Origin: an uncultured Microcaldota archaeon
Lineage (GTDB): Archaea > Micrarchaeota > Micrarchaeia > Anstonellales > Anstonellaceae
Direction of reading: 5' to 3'
DNA length: 15,861 bases
NCBI GenBank assembly: GCA_903923795.1
Contig: CAIXYX010000045.1
Location: 1 to 15,861, forward strand
Positions 6,964 to 13,724 of the stretch are shown here, in pieces. Positions within the stretch are counted from its first letter, which is position 1, and each line of letters opens with the position of its first letter. The position numbers were made by a program, and so were the translations under genes. The notes under the pieces were generated by a model that had not been told where the DNA came from, ran no database searches, and saw nothing but the letters and a program-made list of their open reading frames with translations.

Positions 6964-7149
6964 TCAGCGGACTTTCTGGCGCGCCAGCCAGCCCTTGACG
7001 CTCGCAAGAGGGCCGGACGGGGCACTGATGATCCGGTAATGCTGCGCTGATGGTTTGGCTTGGAGGATTTTAAACCTCATGGGGGCATCGACGGATTTTG
7101 ATTTCTGTTTCGGCCTTGCCATGCGGCCGCCGGTCTTTTTCCTGCTCAT
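6964..7149 (-). CDS. Small basic protein of unknown function
   Basis: A 61-residue protein with a strongly basic N-terminal half (MSRKKTGGRMARPKQKSKS) and a short mixed C-terminal part (FKILQAKPSAQHYRIISAP, then SVKGWLARQKVR). Its ATG overlaps the TGA of the preceding gene as ATGA, a typical sign of translational coupling, so it belongs with the upstream coiled-coil/winged-helix gene. The frame stays open for another 43 codons upstream, but that part only shadows the other gene. I recognise no family. The charge would suit binding DNA or RNA; that is inference only. Confidence 0.65.
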   Translation of the reverse strand: MSRKKTGGRMARPKQKSKSVDAPMRFKILQAKPSAQHYRIISAPSGPLASVKGWLARQKVR

Positions 7150-8057
7150 GGGTTCACCCGCTGTATGCGCCCCGCCTTGCACAAGCGGTCGAGCAAATCG
7201 GCCACGCGCGCATGCGCGACCCCGATATGGCGCGAGAAATCCCCGACCGAGATTGAGCCGTCGTGCGCGCGCAGCCATTCCATCAGCTCCTCCTCGAGCG
7301 CGGAATCGGGGAGGGTTTCGAGCGCTGCGAGACGCTCCTGCATCGCCTGCATGCTTTGGGCGTCGGCCACCTGCCTGCGCGAATCCGCCTCGCGCTGCGC
7401 CTCGGCCTGCCGGAGGCGGGCGGCCTGCTCGCCAACCTGTTTCTCAAGAGTCTCGGATTTGAGCCGCAGGGCGTCGGTTTCGTCGTTTGTGAGCTCGAGC
7501 GCGGATGATACTGCCTCGGCCACCATCTGGCCGAACGGGGATTGGGACGGGAGCGCATGCGAAACCGAGAGGGCGAGAAGGAGCAGCTGCAATGCCTGCA
7601 ATTTCCGCCTTGCCGGATGCTGGCTTCTGCCTTGCGTGTAATGGAGATTCACTCCTGCCGGACTCATCTCGATTCGGATGAACTGATGAGGCTTGCCGTT
7701 CACGTCGAGCGATTCGGCCCACTCAAGCTCGAGCCGCCCCTTGCCTGCACGGGCGGCGGTGAAGCCCAAATCGGCGAGCGCGGCCGCCCACTGGTTCGGC
7801 GAGCCTAAGAGGCGGATGGGGATTTGCATCGACTGGAGAGATGGAGGGGGCTCGGATTTGCGCGATGCGCCCACGAGGCGGTTCAACCCTCTTGAGAGCG
7901 GATTTTTCGGCGGTGAAGAATTGGCTGTGACTGGAGGCAGGGGCTCCAACTCCGGGACTTGAGCGGTCTTCGCTGCGCCGGCATCGGCATCCAAATCGGA
8001 CGGTGCCCTATCACTTGCGCGCCCCAGTTTTTTGATATTCTCATTTCTTTTTGTCAT
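7146..8057 (-). CDS. Coiled-coil protein with C-terminal winged helix, in the translocation-like block
   Basis: A 303-residue protein of no family I recognise. Residues 1-75 are low-complexity and probably disordered (Pro, Ala, Ser, Asp). Residues 77-168 look folded, with the segments IPIRLLGSPNQWAAALADLGF and LELEWAESL, and QFIRIEMSPAGVNLHY ahead of a hydrophobic Leu-rich helix (153-166). Residues 195-247 form a charged coiled coil (LKSETLEKQVGEQAARLRQA onward). Residues 253-301 read as a small winged helix: LEEELMEWLRAHDGSISVGDFSRHIGVAHARVADLLDRLCKAGRI. The ATG at 8057 lies inside the end of the ATPase gene (17-base overlap), so it is probably co-translated with it. The stop overlaps the next ATG. 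A DNA-contacting or adaptor role for the ATPase is plausible but unproven. Confidence 0.8.
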   Translation of the reverse strand: MTKRNENIKKLGRASDRAPSDLDADAGAAKTAQVPELEPLPPVTANSSPPKNPLSRGLNRLVGASRKSEPPPSLQSMQIPIRLLGSPNQWAAALADLGFTAARAGKGRLELEWAESLDVNGKPHQFIRIEMSPAGVNLHYTQGRSQHPARRKLQALQLLLLALSVSHALPSQSPFGQMVAEAVSSALELTNDETDALRLKSETLEKQVGEQAARLRQAEAQREADSRRQVADAQSMQAMQERLAALETLPDSALEEELMEWLRAHDGSISVGDFSRHIGVAHARVADLLDRLCKAGRIQRVNP

Positions 8058-9732
8058 GGGACACCTCGATTGAGACCAATTCGTCGGGCCGCACGCCCAG
8101 CGAGCGCGCGGCGAGGCGCGAGAAGAGGCGCACCAGCTGGTCGTCGGCGACGCCCAATGAGCGCAAAAATGAGAGGATGACGGAGCGGCTGAGGCCGAAT
8201 CCGGTGAGCAGGCGCGCCAGCTCGTCGGCCTGCATTGTGCGGTCCGCGCTCTCGAATGCGGTGCATACCTTCGATATCTGGCTGTCACTCAAGCCAAGAC
8301 GCCAGAGGCGCTTCTTCATGTCCTCGCGGTCTATCTCCACATCCATATCATCCACCCTGATTTTCATCGGAATATTCGGCTCCTCGCCCTCGACGTCGAG
8401 AAGGAACTGCATGGCCGACTCGCCCGGCTTGTCCCATGCGAAACGCACCAATGACGTGCCCACGGCCAAACGCTCGAGGCTTTCAGTGAGTGCTGCCGGG
8501 GCCTGCAAAGACTGGCGAAGACTTTCGCGGTATTCGTGCAATTGGAGGCGGAAAGCCAAAAGCGTTCCGGCATTCGAGAAGATGGTCTGCGAGAGGTCGG
8601 TCGGATTCTGTGAGGCTACGATGAGGCCGAAGGCATATTTGCGCCCCTCGCGCATTATCGCGACCAAATCCGAGCGCTCGTCCTGCGCGATTTTCCATGC
8701 CTCATCGGCGACGACAAGGAGGCGGAGGCTTCTCTGCCGGCTCCAGCCGCTACTGCGCATCCGCTCTTTGAGCAGTTGAAGGATTGTGAGACCGGCGAGG
8801 GAACGATGAGCTTCGTGCGGCAGGCCGGACAAATCGACCGAGACTATGCCGGGGCCGACCAGCTCCTCGAGGCGCAAACCACCCTGTCTTGAGAAATAAT
8901 CCGCGCCGGGCGGGCAGAAGAATTCGAGCAGGCCCAATGCCGCGGACGCATCATCATCGCGCGCGCTCTTTTTTGTTTTTGTTTTGAGGATTTTGAGAGC
9001 GTCGCGCAGAGTGGGGATGGATTTGGCAGATGTTTTTGCAGTGAGGGGTTTGTCGGGATTTATGCGCCTTTTTTTGAATGAGTCTTCGAGAGACTCTTGC
9101 AGCAGGCGGACGGCTCTCGGCCTATTGCCCAGTTCGCCCAAGATTTTGAAAGAGGTGACCAATTGCTCGATTCTAAAACGCGGAGTGTAGGCATATTTTT
9201 GCGAGTCTTCGTCGGGCTTGAATGAGAGGGGATGAGACATTAAACGAGAGGATGAAGTGACAGACTTGCCCGCTTTCTTCCCTTTTGTAGTTGCATTGGA
9301 ATTTTCGGATTCTTCTTCCGCCTCTTTGGTGAACAACGCTTTGCCTGACGGGCGGCAGTCGAGCACGTTTAGGCCCTGAGTCTTGCCGAGTCGCACCACG
9401 CGCCCGCCGGCTGCATTGACCCACGGGGAATATTCGCCCGCCCAATCGAGGATGAGCGAGGGGGTGGACCACTGCCGCCAAGCTCTTGTGATAAGTGTTT
9501 TGATGAAATAGGATTTGCCCGAGCCAGTCATTCCCACGACGGCGAAATGGGGGTTGGCGAGGCGGTGGAAATCCCAATATACAGGAACGGCGAGCACTGA
9601 TGAACGGCCCAAGTAGACGCCTTCACCTGGCTGTGCCATGAGCAGTTCGGGCGGGGGCTCGGCAGGTCGGACCCAGAAGCGGCGCTTGGCCAAATCACGG
9701 CTGTAGATGGTGCGGGGCGACAGGCGGCCCAT
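8041..9732 (-). CDS. HerA/VirB4-type DNA-translocating ATPase
   Basis: A 563-residue P-loop ATPase of the FtsK-HerA/VirB4 superfamily, expected as a hexameric motor on DNA or in a secretion channel. Walker A is GMTGSGKS (residues 67-74), preceded by the family-typical NPHFAVV. LILDWAGEY (93-101) follows. Walker B LLVVADEAW is at 338-346 with acidic residues D343 and E344. A polar motif ASQNPTDLS (373-381) and an AFRL strand complete the core. Between Walker A and B there is a long charged insert (about 136-262). A helical C-terminal extension (about 465-552) is not typical of the core family. The ATG at 9732 is preceded at 26 bp by a TATA-like TTTTTTATC, supporting a leaderless start; a TTG at 9789 would add 19 residues. 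It is probably a partner of the membrane protein at 9800-10591. Confidence 0.88.
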   Translation of the reverse strand: MGRLSPRTIYSRDLAKRRFWVRPAEPPPELLMAQPGEGVYLGRSSVLAVPVYWDFHRLANPHFAVVGMTGSGKSYFIKTLITRAWRQWSTPSLILDWAGEYSPWVNAAGGRVVRLGKTQGLNVLDCRPSGKALFTKEAEEESENSNATTKGKKAGKSVTSSSRLMSHPLSFKPDEDSQKYAYTPRFRIEQLVTSFKILGELGNRPRAVRLLQESLEDSFKKRRINPDKPLTAKTSAKSIPTLRDALKILKTKTKKSARDDDASAALGLLEFFCPPGADYFSRQGGLRLEELVGPGIVSVDLSGLPHEAHRSLAGLTILQLLKERMRSSGWSRQRSLRLLVVADEAWKIAQDERSDLVAIMREGRKYAFGLIVASQNPTDLSQTIFSNAGTLLAFRLQLHEYRESLRQSLQAPAALTESLERLAVGTSLVRFAWDKPGESAMQFLLDVEGEEPNIPMKIRVDDMDVEIDREDMKKRLWRLGLSDSQISKVCTAFESADRTMQADELARLLTGFGLSRSVILSFLRSLGVADDQLVRLFSRLAARSLGVRPDELVSIEVSHDKKK

Positions 9733-9753
9733 AGAGGAGAGTGAGTAGCGGGA

Positions 9754-9762
9754 GATAAAAAA
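9754..9762 (-). promoter_or_regulatory. TATA-like box for the HerA/VirB4-type ATPase
   Basis: The minus strand reads TTTTTTATC, centred 26 bp before the ATG at 9732. This favours that start over the upstream TTG and suggests a promoter internal to the block. Confidence 0.5.
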
Positions 9763-9799
9763 GGTATCGAGGAGAAAAACCCGCGGCAAACTTCAAAAT

Positions 9800-10591
9800 C
9801 TAGAATGTCTGGTCTTCGAGTTCTGACCTGCTGGTCGGCACCCATTTCTGCCAGTCTGCCGCGCGCAATAATTCATCCCCTGACAAGACCGAGACCGTGC
9901 AGCCGAGCGAGCCGGAGAGAACCGAGATGCCTTCTTGTGCTTGAGCGCGCACGCGGCTGATGGATTCCTCGCGCGTGAGGCCCAAGCTCGTTGTGGCGGC
10001 CCATGCGGCGACTTTCATCGGCTTCTCGCCGCCGGAGAGGCGGCGGATTTGCGCAGTGTAGGCATCGATTTCGCGGTCGAGGCGCGCTGATTCATCGCTT
10101 GAGCGTTTGCCGGGAAGGTTCGCGCGCCTATGCTCGGAGAGCGAGCGGCGCTCCTCCAATTTCTGCACATGGTCGGAGACATCCAGCGGGCAGACAAGAA
10201 ATGACAATTGCACCGGATAGCGCATGCCGCCAATCGCTTTCTCGAACAGCTCCATCATGAGCGCCTGCTGATTCGGTGTTGATGAGGTCGCTGATTCTCT
10301 TAGCTGGACGCCGAGAAACATGCTGGCCCGCCAGCCCTCATTTGTGCGCGAGACGAGCACATCACCGGATGGGAGCAATTCGCCATCATCGCCGCCGATT
10401 TTCGTCTTTGTCACGCCCATGACGAACGGGCCGAACCACCAGCCCATGCGCCAGACGGCGATGGCGGTGAGAAAGCATAGTGCGGCGAGAAAAATGAGTA
10501 TGGGCTGGCCCATCTGCCATGCGATGAGAATGCACAATGCTCCACCGGCCAATGAGGCAAGAGTTACGGGCTTGTTGCGCATCCAATCCAT
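9800..10591 (-). CDS. Membrane protein resembling a VirB3 hairpin fused to the VirB4 N-terminal domain
   Basis: A 263-residue protein that opens with a two-helix membrane hairpin (about residues 9-27 and 29-49). A soluble domain follows. DVLVSRTNEGWRASMFLGVQL and YPVQLSFLVCPLD, then a charged helical stretch (143-185) and KVAAWAATTSLGLTREES with LGCTVSVLSGDELL, are arranged like the non-ATPase N-terminal half of VirB4/TraC proteins. It lacks any Walker motif. The gene ends 67 bases before the ATPase start, so the two may work as a split VirB4, with the membrane docking part and the motor encoded separately. The ATG at 10591 is preceded at 26 bp by TATA-like CTTAAAAG. The assignment rests on motif layout remembered from the family; a profile comparison is needed to confirm it. 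Confidence 0.7.
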   Translation of the reverse strand: MDWMRNKPVTLASLAGGALCILIAWQMGQPILIFLAALCFLTAIAVWRMGWWFGPFVMGVTKTKIGGDDGELLPSGDVLVSRTNEGWRASMFLGVQLRESATSSTPNQQALMMELFEKAIGGMRYPVQLSFLVCPLDVSDHVQKLEERRSLSEHRRANLPGKRSSDESARLDREIDAYTAQIRRLSGGEKPMKVAAWAATTSLGLTREESISRVRAQAQEGISVLSGSLGCTVSVLSGDELLRAADWQKWVPTSRSELEDQTF

Positions 10592-10613
10592 AGAGAAGCG
10601 AGGACGGCGGGTG

Positions 10614-10621
10614 CTTTTAAG
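10614..10621 (-). promoter_or_regulatory. TATA-like box for the translocation-like block
   Basis: The minus strand reads CTTAAAAG, centred about 26 bp before the ATG at 10591. It predicts a leaderless transcript starting the block 10591-6964. Confidence 0.6.
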
Positions 10622-10645
10622 GGTTTTTGCGGGCCGGGAACGATT

Positions 10646-11293
10646 TTAGGGTGTGAGTATTCTCACATCGACCCCTTTCGCCTTCTCGGCCACCATTGCT
10701 TTGAACAAGCTGAGGTCGACTTTGAGGTCTGACAAGTAGTTGCAGTGATATGGGATGACGATTTTAGGCATTATTACGGCGACTGCCTCGGCCGCTTCCT
10801 CCATTGTCATGGTATAAGTGCCGCCGACTGGCAGGATGGCGATGTCACAGCGATAGTTTGCCATTTCAGGAATCCTGTCAGTGTCGCCCGCCACATAGAC
10901 GCGGACCGGCGATGCGGCCGGACCGCCGATGCAGGGATTGAATGTGAGGATGTAGCCCGCGCCCTCGCCCTTTGGATGGAACGGCTTGTTTGTGTTGTAA
11001 GCATGAACAGGCAGGATGGAGAGGGTGCCGAATTTTATCGGCGAGCCGATTTCGGCGGATTGGGCCGGGTGCTTGCACCCGCGGCCGATGACGGTTGTAG
11101 AGGAAGTGGTGATGGAGGATGGCAGCACGCAGTGGTCATGGTGTTTGTGGGTGTGCAGGATGAGGGCGGCGGGCCGGGGGGCGGAGCTGAGCACGAACGG
11201 GTCGACGTATATGAACTGGTTCGCGTATTCGAAGCAGACGGATGCGTGGCCAAAAAGGGTGATTCTCACGCCGTTGAATGTGGTGGTGTTCAT
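10646..11293 (-). CDS. UlaG-like metallo-beta-lactamase-fold hydrolase
   Basis: A 215-residue cytoplasmic metal-dependent hydrolase. The metal-binding motif HTHKHHDH is at residues 47-54 (HxHxDH: H49, H51, D53 and H54). Further likely ligands are H97 in PVHAYN, D137 in VAGDTD and H183 in PYHCN. The opening pattern (ITLFGHASVCFEY, then IYVDPF) is typical of the compact UlaG-like subgroup found widely in archaea and bacteria, whose substrates are mostly unknown. I chose the ATG at 11293 because GAGGTGG sits at Shine-Dalgarno distance; a GTG three codons earlier is also in frame. It is the third gene after the promoter at about 11957, following two small unknown genes. No pathway can be assigned from the context. 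Confidence 0.9.
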   Translation of the reverse strand: MNTTTFNGVRITLFGHASVCFEYANQFIYVDPFVLSSAPRPAALILHTHKHHDHCVLPSSITTSSTTVIGRGCKHPAQSAEIGSPIKFGTLSILPVHAYNTNKPFHPKGEGAGYILTFNPCIGGPAASPVRVYVAGDTDRIPEMANYRCDIAILPVGGTYTMTMEEAAEAVAVIMPKIVIPYHCNYLSDLKVDLSLFKAMVAEKAKGVDVRILTP

Positions 11294-11318
11294 AAAATCC
11301 ACCTCTGCAAATAGAGGT

Positions 11319-11651
11319 TTATGTTCCGGGCGTGCTGGGCTCGGGCGCGATCATGTGAGACACAAGTTTTATCGGGGCCAGCATGTTGAGGTCTTTTGTG
11401 AATATGGCGGATGAACCGGGCTTGGGAGTGTAGAACATGACTTCGCCGGCCTGCTGCACCGCGTGCACGAGTATATGGCCTTTTGAGTCGGAGACCGTGA
11501 GGGTGGTCGTGCCGGGGCCGGTGCCTATTGTCACTATGTGGTGCTTCTTGTCAGCCTCGACCGAGAAAGAGGTGAACTCGCCGTGGCGCGTGGTGTGGAT
11601 GCGCTTGACGTGGCTCCAGTCGATGCTTCTTAGGAAATCGCTCAGTTCCAT
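11319..11651 (-). CDS. Hypothetical protein, 110 residues
   Basis: A complete small protein with an AAGGTG Shine-Dalgarno just before the ATG at 11651. It looks cytoplasmic, with an N-terminal helix (ELSDFLRSIDWSHVKRI). A run of strand-like segments follows, among them GEFTSFSVEADKKHHIVTI, TTTLTVSDSKGHILVHAVQ and EVMFYTPK. There is no signal peptide, membrane helix or Cys cluster. It ends 26 bases before the start of the hydrolase gene and follows another small gene by 42 bases, so all three are probably one operon. I recognise no family. Confidence 0.7.
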   Translation of the reverse strand: MELSDFLRSIDWSHVKRIHTTRHGEFTSFSVEADKKHHIVTIGTGPGTTTLTVSDSKGHILVHAVQQAGEVMFYTPKPGSSAIFTKDLNMLAPIKLVSHMIAPEPSTPGT

Positions 11652-11693
11652 GTCGCACCTTAGTCGCGGTTTTGGTTATTTTCGCGGATTTGG

Positions 11694-11921
11694 TTATTTG
11701 TCGGGGATATCTATCGGCCTCTTCTTGTTCTTGTCGTTCGCGGCCGCGAAATCATTCGCTATTCCCCTTAGAAGAGGGGCCAGAAGGGCCTCGTTCGGGC
11801 CGACGAAATTCCTGCTCGTGGCCGAGTCCTGACGCACGCCCTCTATCTCCAGTGAAGCGGCGGTGAACCCCGCTTTCAGCTGTTCCTGCCGTTTCTTCTG
11901 CTCTGGCTCCTGCATCACCAT
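11694..11921 (-). CDS. Small hypothetical protein, 75 residues
   Basis: A charged, mostly helical small protein: a Gln/Glu/Lys-rich start (QEPEQKKRQEQLKAGF), a middle with EALLAPLLRGIANDFAAAN, and a basic end (KNKKRPIDIPDK). No family recognised. The ATG at 11921 has GAGGGG upstream, and a TATA-like TTTTTTAAGG centred near 11957 predicts a leader of about 10 bases. A second ATG lies two codons later. The frame is open further upstream, but that part would cross the promoter and the divergent gene. It is the first gene of the small operon leading to the hydrolase. Confidence 0.6.
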   Translation of the reverse strand: MVMQEPEQKKRQEQLKAGFTAASLEIEGVRQDSATSRNFVGPNEALLAPLLRGIANDFAAANDKNKKRPIDIPDK

Positions 11922-11951
11922 AGTTCCCCTCGCGGCACATACGGAAACGGA

Positions 11952-11961
11952 CCTTAAAAAA
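11952..11961. promoter_or_regulatory. Shared TATA-like element between divergent genes
   Basis: CCTTAAAAAA on the plus strand and TTTTTTAAGG on the minus strand lie between the divergent genes at 11921 (minus) and 11978 (plus). Distances fit a 10-base leader to the left and a start at or just after the ATG to the right. Confidence 0.45.
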
Positions 11962-11977
11962 CTGCCGGCGTCAAAAT

Positions 11978-12607
11978 ATGGACGTGGAAAACAGGCATGT
12001 GAAGAAGACTTCGAGATTGCTGGATCATTCCGCAGTCGCGCAGACACCAGTTCCGATAACCGAGCCTTGCGCCTCGTGCGGCGTGCGCTGCTGCAACAGA
12101 TTCGCCGTGCCCATCACCGGATTCGACGTATTGAGGATAATCGCGGCTACCGGGAAAAAAACCCCTGAATTCGCACAATTGGCTTTGGCAGTAAACATCG
12201 AGAGCGCGCCGCACACGCACGTGTTCATATTCGAGAATGGCAAGATGGAGGAACGCTTGCTGACACTTCATAGGCTCAAGAACAATTTCTGCGCTTTTTC
12301 GCTGCATTCCGCTGGCTGCTCTATTTGGGGCCACCATCCGCTCGTGTGCCGGACATATCCGTTTGTGGTGGATGCGAAGGGGAATTTGAAGATGACAAAA
12401 AATCTTGTTTGCCCGCGCAAATGGGAGAAAAATGAATTTGACGAGAAGAAAATGAAAGAGCTTGGCGAGCAGATGAATGAGGAAATTTTTGAGTACAACA
12501 AAATTGTCAGGAAATGGAATGCGACGAGGGCGAAGGTGGGCAGCGAGGAGGATTTCTTCAAATTCTTGAATAAAGAAAGCAAGGAATGGATGGAAAAAAG
12601 AGAATAA
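11978..12607 (+). CDS. YkgJ-family cysteine-cluster protein
   Basis: A 209-residue protein of the YkgJ/CxxCxxxCC group (Fe-S or zinc-binding proteins). The N-terminal cluster CASCGVRCC (C31, C34, C38, C39) is followed by PITGFDVLRI. A second set is CAFSLHSAGCSIWGHHPLVCRTYPF (C105, C114, C124), and C145 lies in LVCPRKW. This Cys spacing and the CRxYPF motif are typical of the family, which is thought to bind a metal or Fe-S cluster; the biological role is unknown. The last 60 residues are Lys/Glu-rich and helical. This is the only plus-strand gene of the window, and it converges on lysK. The ATG at 11978 is the first start; a GTG two codons later sits at the exact TATA distance for a leaderless message. 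Confidence 0.9.
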   Translation: MDVENRHVKKTSRLLDHSAVAQTPVPITEPCASCGVRCCNRFAVPITGFDVLRIIAATGKKTPEFAQLALAVNIESAPHTHVFIFENGKMEERLLTLHRLKNNFCAFSLHSAGCSIWGHHPLVCRTYPFVVDAKGNLKMTKNLVCPRKWEKNEFDEKKMKELGEQMNEEIFEYNKIVRKWNATRAKVGSEEDFFKFLNKESKEWMEKRE

Positions 12608-12617
12608 GAAAAAAGAA
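12608..12617 (-). terminator. Short T-run between convergent genes
   Basis: Beyond the lysK stop, the minus strand carries a CTTTTTTCTT run in the 23-base gap before the convergent YkgJ-like gene. It could end lysK transcription in the archaeal T-stretch manner. No matching T-run is obvious for the plus-strand gene. Confidence 0.35.
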
Positions 12618-12630
12618 TCTATTTAGTCAG

Positions 12631-13695
12631 TTATTTTGCCAAAGCCGGATTCTGCAAAAATGTTGTTAACACTTCGATAGCCTTCTCATAGTCAGCCCAC
12701 GAGATGACTTCGGCATCGGTGTGATCCAGCTTCGAATCCCCCGGCCCGTACGCGAGAGTGGAGATGCCAAGAGCCATCGAGAGGTTCATGTCTGCCATGC
12801 CCGACTTCTTGAGATAGCGGGGCGTCAAGCCAGTCGAACGAATGGCCGCCACCATGGCGCGGGCAAGCGGATGATTTGTGGAAAGCTCGCAGCCGCCGAA
12901 TGAGGGCCCCATGATGGACACGTTCAGACCGTCTGGAGCGGCCGAGATGAGCAGGCTTTCTATTTCGCGCATGTCCCGGGTTGGAGGTACACGAACATCG
13001 ATGTAAAATTCGAGGCGGCCCGGAATTGTGTTGAGTTCGGTTTTGCTCCCGTAATTTATGTGGGTGACATTGAAGATGACCGAGTCGAAGGCATGGTGGC
13101 GCGGGAAATGGTTGCGAAGCTTCTCGTAATATTCGATTGTCTTCTCAATAGGATTCTCGGCATGTGCTCCAGCATGCAATGGCGAGCCTTCCGAGTGGCA
13201 TTCGACCAAAATGCGGCCCTTGTAGGCAATGGTGACGCCCTCGAGATTAGAGGGCTCGCCGTTTATGGCGAGGCGGGGCTTGAGATATGTGAACAGATGC
13301 TTCGCTCCCTTGGAGCTGGGGTCCTCTTCGCGGGTGACTCCGGCCACCACCATTTTGAGTGAAGATGGAGCTTTTGCACCGGCCTCTATGTATGAGGCAA
13401 GACAACCCTTGGCATCGACCGCCCCGCGGCCAGACACGCCGTTGTCGTCGACCTTGACCAGCCAGAAGCCGCCGACTGTGTCGAGATGGGAGAAGAGCAA
13501 GATGTCGGGATTCGGGTCCTTTGTATAATCATAATTTCCCCCAACAACATTTCCCGCTTCGTCAATCTTGACGTGTTTGTAGCCCAGTTCGCGCATGCGC
13601 TGCGTGCAGAGAAGCGCGGCGGCTGATTCATGGCCAGAGAAACTCTTGGTCTTGACCAGTTCGGCCAGGAAATGGCGGGAGGGGGATAAGCTCAT
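12631..13695 (-). CDS. lysK: [LysW]-lysine/ornithine hydrolase (M20 family)
   Basis: This enzyme releases lysine (or ornithine) from the carrier protein LysW in the last step of the pathway. The 354-residue protein has the M20/LysK metal site: FSHLDTVGG (H70, D72), GRGAVDAKGC (D94), TREED (E123, E124), the family-typical INGEPSNLEGVTIAYKGR, and LDHTDAEVISW (H325). No signal peptide is present, so it acts in the cytoplasm. The ATG at 13695 is preceded by GGTG at about 10 bases and follows lysJ by 29 bases. Order and spacing (lysY, lysZ, lysJ, lysK) make this an operon. Whether it serves lysine, arginine or both cannot be read from this gene alone; the assignment over a plain peptidase rests on the neighbours. 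Confidence 0.93.
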   Translation of the reverse strand: MSLSPSRHFLAELVKTKSFSGHESAAALLCTQRMRELGYKHVKIDEAGNVVGGNYDYTKDPNPDILLFSHLDTVGGFWLVKVDDNGVSGRGAVDAKGCLASYIEAGAKAPSSLKMVVAGVTREEDPSSKGAKHLFTYLKPRLAINGEPSNLEGVTIAYKGRILVECHSEGSPLHAGAHAENPIEKTIEYYEKLRNHFPRHHAFDSVIFNVTHINYGSKTELNTIPGRLEFYIDVRVPPTRDMREIESLLISAAPDGLNVSIMGPSFGGCELSTNHPLARAMVAAIRSTGLTPRYLKKSGMADMNLSMALGISTLAYGPGDSKLDHTDAEVISWADYEKAIEVLTTFLQNPALAK

Positions 13696-13724
13696 AGAGA
13701 TAACACCGATGCGGATTGCGGCTT

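Noticed and set aside
8058..8288. Upstream extension of the coiled-coil protein
   Set aside because: This part reads through the end of the ATPase gene in another frame, with a Ser/Arg/Ala/Trp-rich shadow composition. The ATG at 8057 fits the domain start and the overlap style of the block.
8041..9732. Possible repair-type HerA with NurA partner
   Set aside because: No NurA, Mre11 or Rad50 gene is nearby, and the upstream membrane protein with a VirB4-N-like layout points to the VirB4 branch instead, though without a tree this is not final.
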